Source: Flavobacteriales bacterium (GTDB lineage Bacteria > Bacteroidota > Bacteroidia > Flavobacteriales_C > GCA-002722245). From it: a stretch of 64,000 bases of DNA. Below are positions 17,971 through 26,915 of the stretch, piece after piece (the stretch's first letter is position 1; each line of letters starts with the position of its first letter). A program made the position numbers and the translations under genes. The notes under the pieces are model-generated. The model searched no databases, was not told the DNA's origin, and saw nothing but the letters and a program-made list of their open reading frames with translations. The stretch lies in contig JAHEZL010000014.1 in NCBI GenBank assembly GCA_023251095.1, positions 53,353-117,352 of the forward strand, in the 5' to 3' direction.

Positions 17971-19134
17971 ATGATCATTCCAGAAGCAAAACGACTCTCT
18001 GTAGTTGAAGAATATTATTTCTCAAAAAAGCTGAAGCAAATTGCGCAGCTGAGAAAAGACGGAAAAGACATCATTAATCTCGGCATCGGGAGTCCGGATT
18101 TAGCGCCGTCCAAAGCCACTATTGAAGCTTTGTACGAAACTGCAAAGAACGAAAAAAGCCACGGTTACCAAAGTTACAATGGCATTCCGGAGTTGAGATC
18201 GGGTATTGCCGACTGGTATAAAAAAACCTACGGAGTTGAACTGAATCCTGATAATGAAATTTTGCCTTTGATTGGTTCAAAGGAAGGAATCATGCACATT
18301 TCGATGGCTTTCATTAATGAAGGAGATACAGTGTTGGTACCTAATCCCGGTTATCCCACTTACACTTCTGTGAGCAATTTGGTAGGCGCTAAAATTCAAT
18401 ATTACAATCTGGATGAAAAGAAAGACTGGAGCGTTGATATCGAGAATTTGAAGTCGATGAACCTGGATGCTGTTAAAGCCATCTGGATCAATTATCCCAA
18501 CATGCCAACAGGTGCGCAAGCCGACGTGAACACTTTACAAGAATTGATAAAACTGGCGAAGCAGCATAAATTTTTAATCATCAATGACAATCCATACAGC
18601 TTAATATTGAACGACAAACCTACTTCCATTTTCTCCATTCCGGGCGCAAAAGAAGTTTGTTTGGAATTGAATTCTTTAAGCAAATCGCACAACATGGCGG
18701 GCTGGAGAATCGGCTGGGTTTGCGGCGGCAGCGATTACATCAACAGCATCATGAAAGTGAAAAGCAACATGGATTCCGGAATGTTTTTGGGCTTACAAAG
18801 AGCAGCTGTTGAAGCCTTGAAAAACACAGCGGAGTGGCATGCCGACATCAATAAAATTTACGCAGAAAGAAGAAAAGTAGTTTGCAAAATATTTGACGCC
18901 ATCAACTGCAAATACAATCCGAAACAAGTAGGATTATTTGTGTGGGCAAAGGTTCCCGACGAAGTAAAAAGCGTGGAAGAATTTGTGGATGACATTTTAT
19001 TCAATGCCGATGTATTTATCACTCCGGGCTTTATTTTCGGATCCAACGGAGATCGTTTTATAAGAGCTTCTTTGTGCAGTCCGGTAGAGACTTGCGAAAT
19101 CGCTTTGCAACGCATCATTAAAAACAAGAAATAA
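17971..19134 (+). CDS. Class I/II PLP aminotransferase (aromatic pathway)
   Basis: A 387-residue fold-type I aminotransferase. The start is placed at ATG 17971, one base after the pheA stop; an in-frame TTG at 17962 would overlap pheA. Signatures: NLGIGSPDLAPS (36-47), NPGYPTYTSVSNLVGA (125-140), NYPNMPTGA (174-182), the DNPYS segment (206-210) and the PLP lysine in SLSKSHNMAGWRIG (Lys238). Sequence style resembles the LL-diaminopimelate/aspartate aminotransferase branch. Placement between prephenate dehydratase and prephenate dehydrogenase suggests it transaminates phenylpyruvate and hydroxyphenylpyruvate. That substrate is inferred from context. Confidence 0.9.
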   Translation: MIIPEAKRLSVVEEYYFSKKLKQIAQLRKDGKDIINLGIGSPDLAPSKATIEALYETAKNEKSHGYQSYNGIPELRSGIADWYKKTYGVELNPDNEILPLIGSKEGIMHISMAFINEGDTVLVPNPGYPTYTSVSNLVGAKIQYYNLDEKKDWSVDIENLKSMNLDAVKAIWINYPNMPTGAQADVNTLQELIKLAKQHKFLIINDNPYSLILNDKPTSIFSIPGAKEVCLELNSLSKSHNMAGWRIGWVCGGSDYINSIMKVKSNMDSGMFLGLQRAAVEALKNTAEWHADINKIYAERRKVVCKIFDAINCKYNPKQVGLFVWAKVPDEVKSVEEFVDDILFNADVFITPGFIFGSNGDRFIRASLCSPVETCEIALQRIIKNKK

Positions 19135-20000
19135 TGAAGATTGGAATTATCGGTTTAGGTTTAATTGGCGGATCAGTAGCGATTTCCTTACGCAAAAGAT
19201 CTTTCGCTAATTATTTTTACGGCTTCGACATCAACAACGATCACGGCGCTGAAGCTAAACAAATCGGCTTCATTGATGAGTTTGTTGATCTGGATACTTT
19301 GATTGCTAAAAGTGATTTGATTGTAGTGGCGATACCTGTCGACAAAGCACGAAAACTCATTTCTTCCATCCTGGATAAAGTTAGCGACAAACAAATTGTT
19401 GTCGATATGGGCTCAACAAAAAGTGGCGTTTGCGAAGAAGTAAAAAATCATCCGAACAGAAAACAATTTGTAGCTTCCCACCCTATTGCAGGCACTGAAA
19501 ACTCAGGCCCTTCCGCAGCAATTGACAATTTATTCGACACCAAAATCACCATCATTTGCGATAAAGAACTGAGTGATCCGACTGCAGTTTCTGTGATTGA
19601 AAAAATGTATGAGTGTTTGAAAATGCGCATCATCTATATGAATTCCGAAGAGCACGATAGACATATTGCTTATGTTTCACATCTCTCTCACATCACTTCT
19701 TTCATGCTGGGTAAAACCGTTTTGGAAATTGAGAAGGATGAAAAAAGCATTTTCAATATGGCGGGAAGTGGTTTCGAATCCACCGTTCGTTTGGCAAAAA
19801 GTTCACCTGCGATGTGGGCTCCTATTTTAGAGCAAAACAAAAAACATCTCAGCGTTGCGCTGGATGCTTACATCAAAAACTTGAATGAATTCAAAAAGTT
19901 TATTGAGGATGGAGATACTTATTCTACTTACAAAATGATGAGTGAGGTGAATGAGATTAGGAGAGTGTTGAAGGGGATAAAACCTATTGAAAACAAGTAA
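19134..20000 (+). CDS. tyrA: Prephenate dehydrogenase
   Basis: A 288-residue enzyme oxidising prephenate to 4-hydroxyphenylpyruvate. The NAD(P)-binding Rossmann start is KIGIIGLGLIGGSVAISLRK (2-21). Next come DLIVVAIPVDKARKL, VDMGSTKSGVCEEV and the substrate-site motif HPIAGTENSGPSAA, with a helical dimerisation domain containing HIAYVSHLSHITSFMLG. The ATG overlaps the stop of the aminotransferase gene by one base. In many Bacteroidota this trio is followed by a DAHP synthase/chorismate mutase gene; here the run ends and a family-A palindrome follows. Confidence 0.93.
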   Translation: MKIGIIGLGLIGGSVAISLRKRSFANYFYGFDINNDHGAEAKQIGFIDEFVDLDTLIAKSDLIVVAIPVDKARKLISSILDKVSDKQIVVDMGSTKSGVCEEVKNHPNRKQFVASHPIAGTENSGPSAAIDNLFDTKITIICDKELSDPTAVSVIEKMYECLKMRIIYMNSEEHDRHIAYVSHLSHITSFMLGKTVLEIEKDEKSIFNMAGSGFESTVRLAKSSPAMWAPILEQNKKHLSVALDAYIKNLNEFKKFIEDGDTYSTYKMMSEVNEIRRVLKGIKPIENK

Positions 20001-20009
20001 ACCGTAATA

Positions 20010-20178
20010 CAAAATCCTCCTTCCCATCGCACTATCAACGCACTCCTCCTTTTCCAAAGGAGGAAGTTAGTTAGCTAGCATTTCCTGAAAAACATATTTG
20101 AAAATGGATGAGTATGGGACTTCTCCCTTTGAAAAAGGGAGAGTGTGAAGGCCTTGTGTGTCGGCAAGAGGGATTTTA
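20010..20178. repeat. Palindromic dispersed element, family A, copy 2 (inverted relative to copy 1)
   Basis: The reverse complement of this stretch aligns along its whole length with 11592-11763, sharing blocks such as AAGGGAGAAGTCCCA, ACTCATCCATTTTCA and CTAACTAACTTCCTCCTTTG. Again the two arms form an imperfect palindrome with internal hairpins (CTCCTCCTTTTCCAAAGGAG; CTCCCTTTGAAAAAGGGAG). It fills the gap between the convergent tyrA and DEAD-box genes and ends directly at the helicase stop codon. Confidence 0.8.
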
Positions 20179-21471
20179 TTAAGTCCTCTTCCTAAACGAT
20201 CTATTAAACTTCTTAATATAATTTTTTCCTTTTTTCTGATGGAAAGCACCCTGAAAAGTAGGGTCGTCTTTTTTCTTTAAATCATCTATTTCCCTCTCCA
20301 TATCTTTTATTTCGTACTCAATATCATCAGCAATAATAACATCCGACGGCAATGGAAGTTTTGGAATTTCCATTCTGATTCTCTTTTCAATTTTCACATA
20401 ATGCCACAAATCCAGCTTGTTGGCAAAACTTATCGCAACGCCTTTATTCATCGCTCTTCCGGTTCTACCGATACGATGTACATAATCATCATAAATCAAT
20501 GGCGAATCAAAATTAATTACATGCGTTACCATCGCCACATCAATTCCGCGCGCGGTAACATCAGTAGAAACCAATACACGAATATTTCCTTCTTTAAAAT
20601 CATTCATGGAATTGATGCGCGTATTCTGACCTTTATTGGCGTGCAACACACGGATTGTCCCTATTTCTCTTCTCTCTAAAAAGCGATAAACATTTTCGGC
20701 ATTCGTTCTTGTTTTCACAAAAACAATCACCCTGCTCATCTCTTCATTTTTCAGCAAATACAACAAGAGATTTAATTTTGTTTTAAAATTGCGTACCTCA
20801 TACAAACGTTGCTCTACAAGGTCTATCGGTGTTGCCTCCTGCTCCACTTCTATTCTTAAATAATAGAGCATGAAATCGTTGGCTAGTTTTTCTACTTTAG
20901 GATGGAAGGTTGCGGAGAACAACAAATTCTGACGTTTGTTCGGTATCACTTCCAGTATGCGGTTGAGCTGCGGAAGAAAACCCATATCGAGCATTTTATC
21001 CGCTTCATCAATCACCATTATTTTAAGTTGCTTGAGCACCAGTTCGCCTTTCAGATAAATATCCATCAATCGTCCGGGAGTGGCTACTATCACATCAACA
21101 CCTTTTTCAATTTGTTCAATCTGATCCTTCATCCCAATTCCTCCATACAGCGGAACAATGCGTAAATCCAAGTTTTTAGAGAGTTGTAAAAACTGTTCTT
21201 CCACTTGTTTTACCAGTTCTCGGGTGGGCACTAAAATCAAAACGCGGGGATGTTCACCTTGTGCATGACTCAGTTTTTTCAAGAGCGGAATTACATAAGC
21301 TGCAGTCTTTCCGGTGCCTGTTGGCGCGATGCCCAACACATCCTGTCCGCCTGCAGCAATCACCGGAATACACTTCAACTGAATAGCAGAAGGTTCGGTA
21401 TAGCCCAATTCTTCAATCGCAGAAAGGATTTGTTTGTTCAGATTAAAATCAGAAAAGCTTTGTGGTTCCAC
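20179..21471 (-). CDS. DEAD-box ATP-dependent RNA helicase (RhlE-like)
   Basis: A 430-residue helicase starting at GTG 21471. Motifs in order: Q motif region FSDFNLNKQILSAIEELGY...PSAIQLKCIP; Walker A APTGTGKT (49-56); PTREL; TPGRL; DEAD box VIDEADKM (155-158 = DEAD); SAT (186-188); then VIVFVKTRTNAENV, VLVSTDVTARGID and HRIGRTGR. A short basic tail (KKKGKNYIKKFNRSFRKR) likely aids RNA binding. Expected role: RNA duplex remodelling in ribosome assembly or mRNA decay. It is 29 bp downstream of the giant adhesin gene on the same strand, with no obvious terminator between them. Confidence 0.95.
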   Translation of the reverse strand: MEPQSFSDFNLNKQILSAIEELGYTEPSAIQLKCIPVIAAGGQDVLGIAPTGTGKTAAYVIPLLKKLSHAQGEHPRVLILVPTRELVKQVEEQFLQLSKNLDLRIVPLYGGIGMKDQIEQIEKGVDVIVATPGRLMDIYLKGELVLKQLKIMVIDEADKMLDMGFLPQLNRILEVIPNKRQNLLFSATFHPKVEKLANDFMLYYLRIEVEQEATPIDLVEQRLYEVRNFKTKLNLLLYLLKNEEMSRVIVFVKTRTNAENVYRFLERREIGTIRVLHANKGQNTRINSMNDFKEGNIRVLVSTDVTARGIDVAMVTHVINFDSPLIYDDYVHRIGRTGRAMNKGVAISFANKLDLWHYVKIEKRIRMEIPKLPLPSDVIIADDIEYEIKDMEREIDDLKKKDDPTFQGAFHQKKGKNYIKKFNRSFRKRT

Positions 21472-21500
21472 GGTTGAAGTTTGACGCTAATTTACGAGAC

Positions 21501-24500
21501 TTATCTCAATAAAGTAACATGCCCCGTTGTAACCTTTTGTTTTTCTGTGAAAGAATCAGTGTAAGTTAAACGCCACACATACACATCTATCTCCGCATCA
21601 CGCATGGTATTGGCGCGCTTACCATTCCATGGCTCATCAATCGTTGTAGATTTAAATATTACTTCTCCCCAACGATCATAAACTAAAAACTCATAGTTGG
21701 TACACACCTCACATTTGTGATTTTTTCCTTTCGGATAAAACAAATCATTGTTGCCGTCTCCGTTTGGTGTAAAGGCATTGGCAGTGTATAAAGTGAATAC
21801 ATCTTTGATGTAAACATCCTTTGTAATCGTATCGGCACACACTGTGTTTTTAGCGATTAAAGTTACCGGAATGGTATCGCCATCAGGTGCAGAAAACAAC
21901 ACTACTTCGTTTGTGTTAGAAGAAGTATCGGGAGATCCTGTACTTCCGAAATTCCAGAAATAATCAGTAGCACCAGTCGACTGATTTACAAAAGTAATTT
22001 GCGGATCGTTGGTACTTGCCGGAATAGGATCGAAACTATAATCGGCAACAGGAACAGTGGTAATCGTTACTTTTTGCGAAGTATTATCGGCACATCCATT
22101 GAGAAACACAACAGTTAAAGTCACCGTGATTCCGGTGCCCGCTTTTGTAAACTGGTGGCTCGTTGAAGCATCGGCTGTTGTTAAATCTTTTGTAGATCCG
22201 TCGCCGAAATCCCAGTGCGCAGTGGCTACATTCGCCGTAGAGCTGTCGCCGAAATTAATGGTGGTAGGAATACAACCTCCCAACACATCAGGAACGATGA
22301 CTGCGTGAGGCAAAGAATCTACCTGTACCTGAATAGAATCGGCACTCGGACACAAGCCGTTTTGTGTGTATTTTATCCAATGCAATCCTTGTCCCGCTGC
22401 AGCAGGATCAAACAATCCGCCGGCAGTTACGCCTGTTCCGCTGAAAGTTCCACCTGTTACATTCGGCACCAATTGTTGTTTTGGTAAGTTTTCACAAAAT
22501 GGTCCGGCTGCCTGAATAGTAGCCACTTTTGGTGCTATCACCGTAATCATGATGGTATCTTCATCGGGACAGGTTCCTGAAGTTCCGTTGATTTTATATT
22601 TCACTGCATACGGTCCGCCGGCTGTTGCCGCTGCAGGATCAAACAATCCTGTGCCGTTCACTCCTGTTCCGCTCCAGGTTCCACCGGAATTCAATGTTGT
22701 CAATTGTAACTTCGGATCATAAGAACACAAGCTCTTGGTGGTTCCGGTAGTAATAGCTGCTTCTTCTCTTTTTATAACGGTGATATCAATACTATCTTTT
22801 GCGCTGCAGGTTGGTGTTGCTCCTGATACTGTGTAGAGTACTTTATAGGTTGAACCTGCTGTGGCCAATGCCGGATTAAACTGTCCGCTTGCATTTACCA
22901 ATCCTACCGTAGCACAACTCCATATTCCGCCGGGAGTAGTATTTCCACTTTTTTGAATGGTGTACAAACCGGCATCCTCACATATGGAAGCGGTAGTGTT
23001 GGTGATGTTCGCTATCATCTGATTGACCACATAAATGGTCATGGTATCCTGCACCCAGCATGTTCCGCTGGTTTTGTAAGTAATCAGATGCGGACCGATC
23101 CCCGCTGTGCCTGGCGTAAATGCTCCTGTTGCCGCGTTGGTGATGCCTGTACCGCTCCATACTCCGGCACTCGATATAACTTGTTTTTGTAATGTTTGAA
23201 CAGGATCATTCAAACAAAATGGCCCTTGTCCGGTGGTGATCTTCGCTGTATCTATCGCCGATACTGTGATGACAACACTGTCCACAGCGCTGCAACCCAA
23301 TGTTGCGCCTGCTATTCCGTAATATACTTTAAACACGCCCACTCCTGCTGTTGTTGGATTGAACACTCCTGTATTCGTTACCAAACCTAAGGTTGGAGAA
23401 GACAACCATGTGCCGCCCGCTGTGCTGTTGGTACTCAATCTGATTTGTTTTGTACTTGCGTTTTTACACATCGTAGTATCTATAGTAAGTATGTTCGCTA
23501 TTTTTTGTCCCACTACTTTTATGGTTGCAGTATCCTGATAAGGACAAGTTCCATTGGTAGTATATTTAATCAGATAAGATCCTGCTCCTATAGACGGATC
23601 AAAAGCTCCTGCGGCTCCATTTGTAATTCCTGTGCCGCTCCATGTTCCTGCATTTGAAACCACTTGTTTCGCTAAAGTTACCGTCCCTTGCGACTGACAG
23701 AAAGGCCCCTGACCCAAAGTAATTTTTGCGGTATCGGTAGCAGTGATCGTTATGGCTTTAAAAGTAGTGTCGCCACAAGCTCCGGCTTTCATGTACCAAA
23801 TCGTATCAATACCAATGTTGGCCAGCTTAGGATCGTAATATCCAAAGTCAACATCCGTAATTCCTTTGCCGCTCCAAGTACTGAATTTTCCACCCAAAGC
23901 AGTTACTTCAATAGTATCTTTTACTGCATTGTGGCAGTAAGTTGATTTGGTAGAAGTGATACTTAAGGTAACACTATTGGATACTGTTACATTGATATTA
24001 TCACTTGCAGGGCAAGCACCGTTTGTAGTATAAGTGATGTTATAAGTTCCGTTACCTGTAGCCGGACTGAAAGTTCCATTTGTTGTATTTGTAATTCCCG
24101 TTCCGCTCCAGGTTCCGCCGGCCAATGAGCCTGCAGTTAATTGCATGTTATAATTAGGATCAACACTGCAGAATGGTCCGGCAGGTAAAATCTTCACACT
24201 ATCCAATGCATTTACAGTGATGGTTTTTAGCGCCGAGGAATCCACGCAACTGTTCAACGTAGCTATTACTTTGTATTTATGAGCGCCCACTGTAGTTTTT
24301 CCGGCGGTAGTAGAAGCCGTTCCCGTTCCATCATATTTCCATTGAAAAGTAGATCCCGCAGTAGCAGTGGCTGTTAATGTGTGTGCCACTCCTTTACAAA
24401 ACTGAAGCTGATTGGGCGCTACCGTAATAGTAATATTGGTTGGCAAAGGTTTAATGACCACCACTCCGGCAGGAGAATTTTTCACACAACTCTTATTGAT

Positions 24501-26678
24501 ATTGCCTGTTAAAGCCACCACCAATCGGTATGATCCGCTTGCGGCAACATTGTTCAAAGTAACTTTTCCACCTGCTACAACACCCGTTGTACCTGCAGAA
24601 TCGGCCCATGTGGTTCCGCCGTCATGACTCACCTGCCATTTGTAATCGAGTCCGTTCGTCAATCCTGTTTTAGAAACTATCGTCGCTTTGTTTGGAGTAC
24701 AAGCACTCAAAACACTTGTCACTAAATCAATATCAGGATTATCGACTGGAGCGCTGCAGCATGATTTTGCTTTAACCGTCACAGGAATAGGATCACAGGC
24801 ATCGGAATTAGCGAAAACAAAATTAGTTCCCAGGTGATTGGTACTGGTCATTGTTACCGCTCCCGCACCAATACTTGTTGTACCTCCCGAAGTCATTTCA
24901 ATAGCAACAGAAGAAGTTAAACTATAAGCTCCGGCAGGTAAAGTAAAATTAGGTGTGATGGAAGTTGTGCTTCCGCAATTCATCGTTTGAGTATACGACA
25001 GAGTAACAGGTCCTGTGATATTAAAAGTCATAGACATGGTTGACGATGGCCACGTACAGGTATAACCCGGTGCGCTCACCGTAAATGAACTCAAAACCGT
25101 AGCTTTTGTAGTAGTAAAAGTAGTAGTGGTAGCACTGGTATATCCTGAAAAACCTCCTGTAGGTCCAACTGTTCCCAAAGGTGTGGTGCCTGCACTTTGC
25201 ATCCATAAAACCTGATCACCGGTTGTTCCGCCGGCAGGCGTCCACGACACAGAATTTCCGCTGCCAATCAAAGGACTCATGGTTTGGGAAGTTGACCAGC
25301 GATAAGGTTTTCCATCTCCCATTGTTAAAGCAGTAGCTACACCACCGCCATCACAATAATCCAGATTGGTTGGTGCTGTTGGTAAATTGGAAGTTACAGT
25401 GAAATTTTTTGTTAAAGTACAACCCGGATGTCCGGCGGCAGGAGTGATCGTTACGGTGTGACTTCCTGCTTTATTGGCAATGTAAGTCTGACTGCTTCCC
25501 GCTCCCGACGGTCCCGACCAGGCTATGGTCATCGCGTTATTCGGAAAAGTATAACCTGCATCATAAGTATATTGAGCAGGAGAACATAGCGTAACATTGG
25601 GCGGAGTATAAGCGATACTTTCATAAGCGATAATAGTAGCACTCACATCACAGCCATTGGCGGCATCCTGCACACAAACACGATATTCACCTGCGGCAGT
25701 GATGGAAGGATTCACCTGATTGGCCCAGCCTGCAACAACAGTTTGAGGGGAACCCGCCCCGGTGTACCAGGTAATTACTTTACCGGCAGTGGTTAAATTA
25801 CCTCCTGTGGTTTTTAATACCTGCGCCAGATAAGATCCGCCTTCTGTACAAAGGTTAACGGAGTCTTTGGCGAATTTCACGCTGTAAGAAGAAGAGGTTG
25901 CTATGTTCTGACAAGAGTTGATGAAAGAAATGTCATCAATGATCATGTCATCGGAATTGGCGATCCCCGTAGGATCACACTCAATGGTAATTACTGCCTT
26001 TGCAGCAGTGATAGGAGAATTGGTTGATCCTTTGAACTGATCATAATTCCAGGCCTGAGTGGGAGCAGCGGTCCCAACGATAACAGCAGCACCGATATTC
26101 ACTCCACCGGCATCCTGCCATTGTACTTTAAAGCGCATGTTAGGTGTACTGTTGGCTGCGTACTGCGCAAACCATGCAGAAAACCAATAGGTTTGATTGC
26201 CATAAACAGGAACTGTTTGTTGCCATGCTCTTTTCCAAACTCCCACCGCCACGTCGGAAGGATCATCAAAATCGATGATCAGTGCATAACCCTGATCGGT
26301 GCCCTTTGTATGATCTTTATAATTTGTTCCTGAAGACGCGTATTGTCCGTAAACCAAAGCTTTACTTCCGTTTAAGCAGGGCGGATTTTCAACTCTTCCA
26401 ACACCATACTGATTACTCAAACTGTATTTACAGGCACCGGTTTGAGACCACATGCCGCCATATTTTAAATCGGTTGCAAAATCCATTGCAGTTCCTGTAC
26501 CTGTTGCAGGATGCGTATTTGAAGGAGATGCGTTACCGGTGAAAACCGTTCCGCCTAAATATCCTAACTCAAAATTACCATTGCGCGCAGCTTCCTTAAC
26601 AGGAACTACGGAGCATTGAGAATATGTGACATGGAATAAACAAAACAGAAGACCTGATAGAAGTAAATTTTTTCTCAT
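21501..26678 (-). CDS. Giant surface adhesin with T9SS type B (gliding-associated) C-terminal domain
   Basis: About 1725 residues from ATG 26678, chosen because it opens a signal peptide (MRKNLLLSGLLFCLFHVTYSQ); an upstream in-frame ATG is at 26702. The first ~260 residues form a carbohydrate-binding-like domain ending in DDMIIDDISFINSC. Ig-like repeats follow, then at least eight ~75-80-residue repeats of the type GGTWSGTGIT...G.F.P...G.Y.I.Y...G.CP..DTI.ITV, a PKD-like domain (AHWDFGDGST) and a second PKD-like one (YFWNFGSTGS). The type B tail is ANAFTPNGDGNNDLFYPKG...YDRWGEVIFKST...DVYVWRLTYTD. A long secreted adhesin exported by T9SS and held on the cell surface is the natural reading. 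Its repeats make length variation likely. Confidence 0.88.
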   Translation of the reverse strand: MRKNLLLSGLLFCLFHVTYSQCSVVPVKEAARNGNFELGYLGGTVFTGNASPSNTHPATGTGTAMDFATDLKYGGMWSQTGACKYSLSNQYGVGRVENPPCLNGSKALVYGQYASSGTNYKDHTKGTDQGYALIIDFDDPSDVAVGVWKRAWQQTVPVYGNQTYWFSAWFAQYAANSTPNMRFKVQWQDAGGVNIGAAVIVGTAAPTQAWNYDQFKGSTNSPITAAKAVITIECDPTGIANSDDMIIDDISFINSCQNIATSSSYSVKFAKDSVNLCTEGGSYLAQVLKTTGGNLTTAGKVITWYTGAGSPQTVVAGWANQVNPSITAAGEYRVCVQDAANGCDVSATIIAYESIAYTPPNVTLCSPAQYTYDAGYTFPNNAMTIAWSGPSGAGSSQTYIANKAGSHTVTITPAAGHPGCTLTKNFTVTSNLPTAPTNLDYCDGGGVATALTMGDGKPYRWSTSQTMSPLIGSGNSVSWTPAGGTTGDQVLWMQSAGTTPLGTVGPTGGFSGYTSATTTTFTTTKATVLSSFTVSAPGYTCTWPSSTMSMTFNITGPVTLSYTQTMNCGSTTSITPNFTLPAGAYSLTSSVAIEMTSGGTTSIGAGAVTMTSTNHLGTNFVFANSDACDPIPVTVKAKSCCSAPVDNPDIDLVTSVLSACTPNKATIVSKTGLTNGLDYKWQVSHDGGTTWADSAGTTGVVAGGKVTLNNVAASGSYRLVVALTGNINKSCVKNSPAGVVVIKPLPTNITITVAPNQLQFCKGVAHTLTATATAGSTFQWKYDGTGTASTTAGKTTVGAHKYKVIATLNSCVDSSALKTITVNALDSVKILPAGPFCSVDPNYNMQLTAGSLAGGTWSGTGITNTTNGTFSPATGNGTYNITYTTNGACPASDNINVTVSNSVTLSITSTKSTYCHNAVKDTIEVTALGGKFSTWSGKGITDVDFGYYDPKLANIGIDTIWYMKAGACGDTTFKAITITATDTAKITLGQGPFCQSQGTVTLAKQVVSNAGTWSGTGITNGAAGAFDPSIGAGSYLIKYTTNGTCPYQDTATIKVVGQKIANILTIDTTMCKNASTKQIRLSTNSTAGGTWLSSPTLGLVTNTGVFNPTTAGVGVFKVYYGIAGATLGCSAVDSVVITVSAIDTAKITTGQGPFCLNDPVQTLQKQVISSAGVWSGTGITNAATGAFTPGTAGIGPHLITYKTSGTCWVQDTMTIYVVNQMIANITNTTASICEDAGLYTIQKSGNTTPGGIWSCATVGLVNASGQFNPALATAGSTYKVLYTVSGATPTCSAKDSIDITVIKREEAAITTGTTKSLCSYDPKLQLTTLNSGGTWSGTGVNGTGLFDPAAATAGGPYAVKYKINGTSGTCPDEDTIMITVIAPKVATIQAAGPFCENLPKQQLVPNVTGGTFSGTGVTAGGLFDPAAAGQGLHWIKYTQNGLCPSADSIQVQVDSLPHAVIVPDVLGGCIPTTINFGDSSTANVATAHWDFGDGSTKDLTTADASTSHQFTKAGTGITVTLTVVFLNGCADNTSQKVTITTVPVADYSFDPIPASTNDPQITFVNQSTGATDYFWNFGSTGSPDTSSNTNEVVLFSAPDGDTIPVTLIAKNTVCADTITKDVYIKDVFTLYTANAFTPNGDGNNDLFYPKGKNHKCEVCTNYEFLVYDRWGEVIFKSTTIDEPWNGKRANTMRDAEIDVYVWRLTYTDSFTEKQKVTTGHVTLLR

Positions 26679-26861
26679 AATAATAGTGCAATTGACAAGC
26701 ATACCCCAGCTTGTAGATCTATAACAAACACAGGGGTTTGTTTGTTACAAATCATAAGGCGAAAATATGCAATTGTTTGGGGAGATGCAAGGTAATTTAC
26801 AGGAGTTGAATCGAAATAATTAACAGAATGGGAAAGTAACTAACCATTCATAAAGGAGAAT

Positions 26862-26891
26862 AAAAAAAGGAAGGGATTTTCATCCCTTCCT
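26862..26891 (-). terminator. Intrinsic terminator of the GH81 gene
   Basis: GGAAGGGAT (26869-26877), a 4-base loop and ATCCCTTCC (26882-26890), with an A run at 26862-26868 that becomes a U tract on the minus strand. It lies 24 bp after the GH81 stop codon. Confidence 0.85.
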
Positions 26892-26915
26892 CCTTTCAAA
26901 TTAACAAACAAATTC

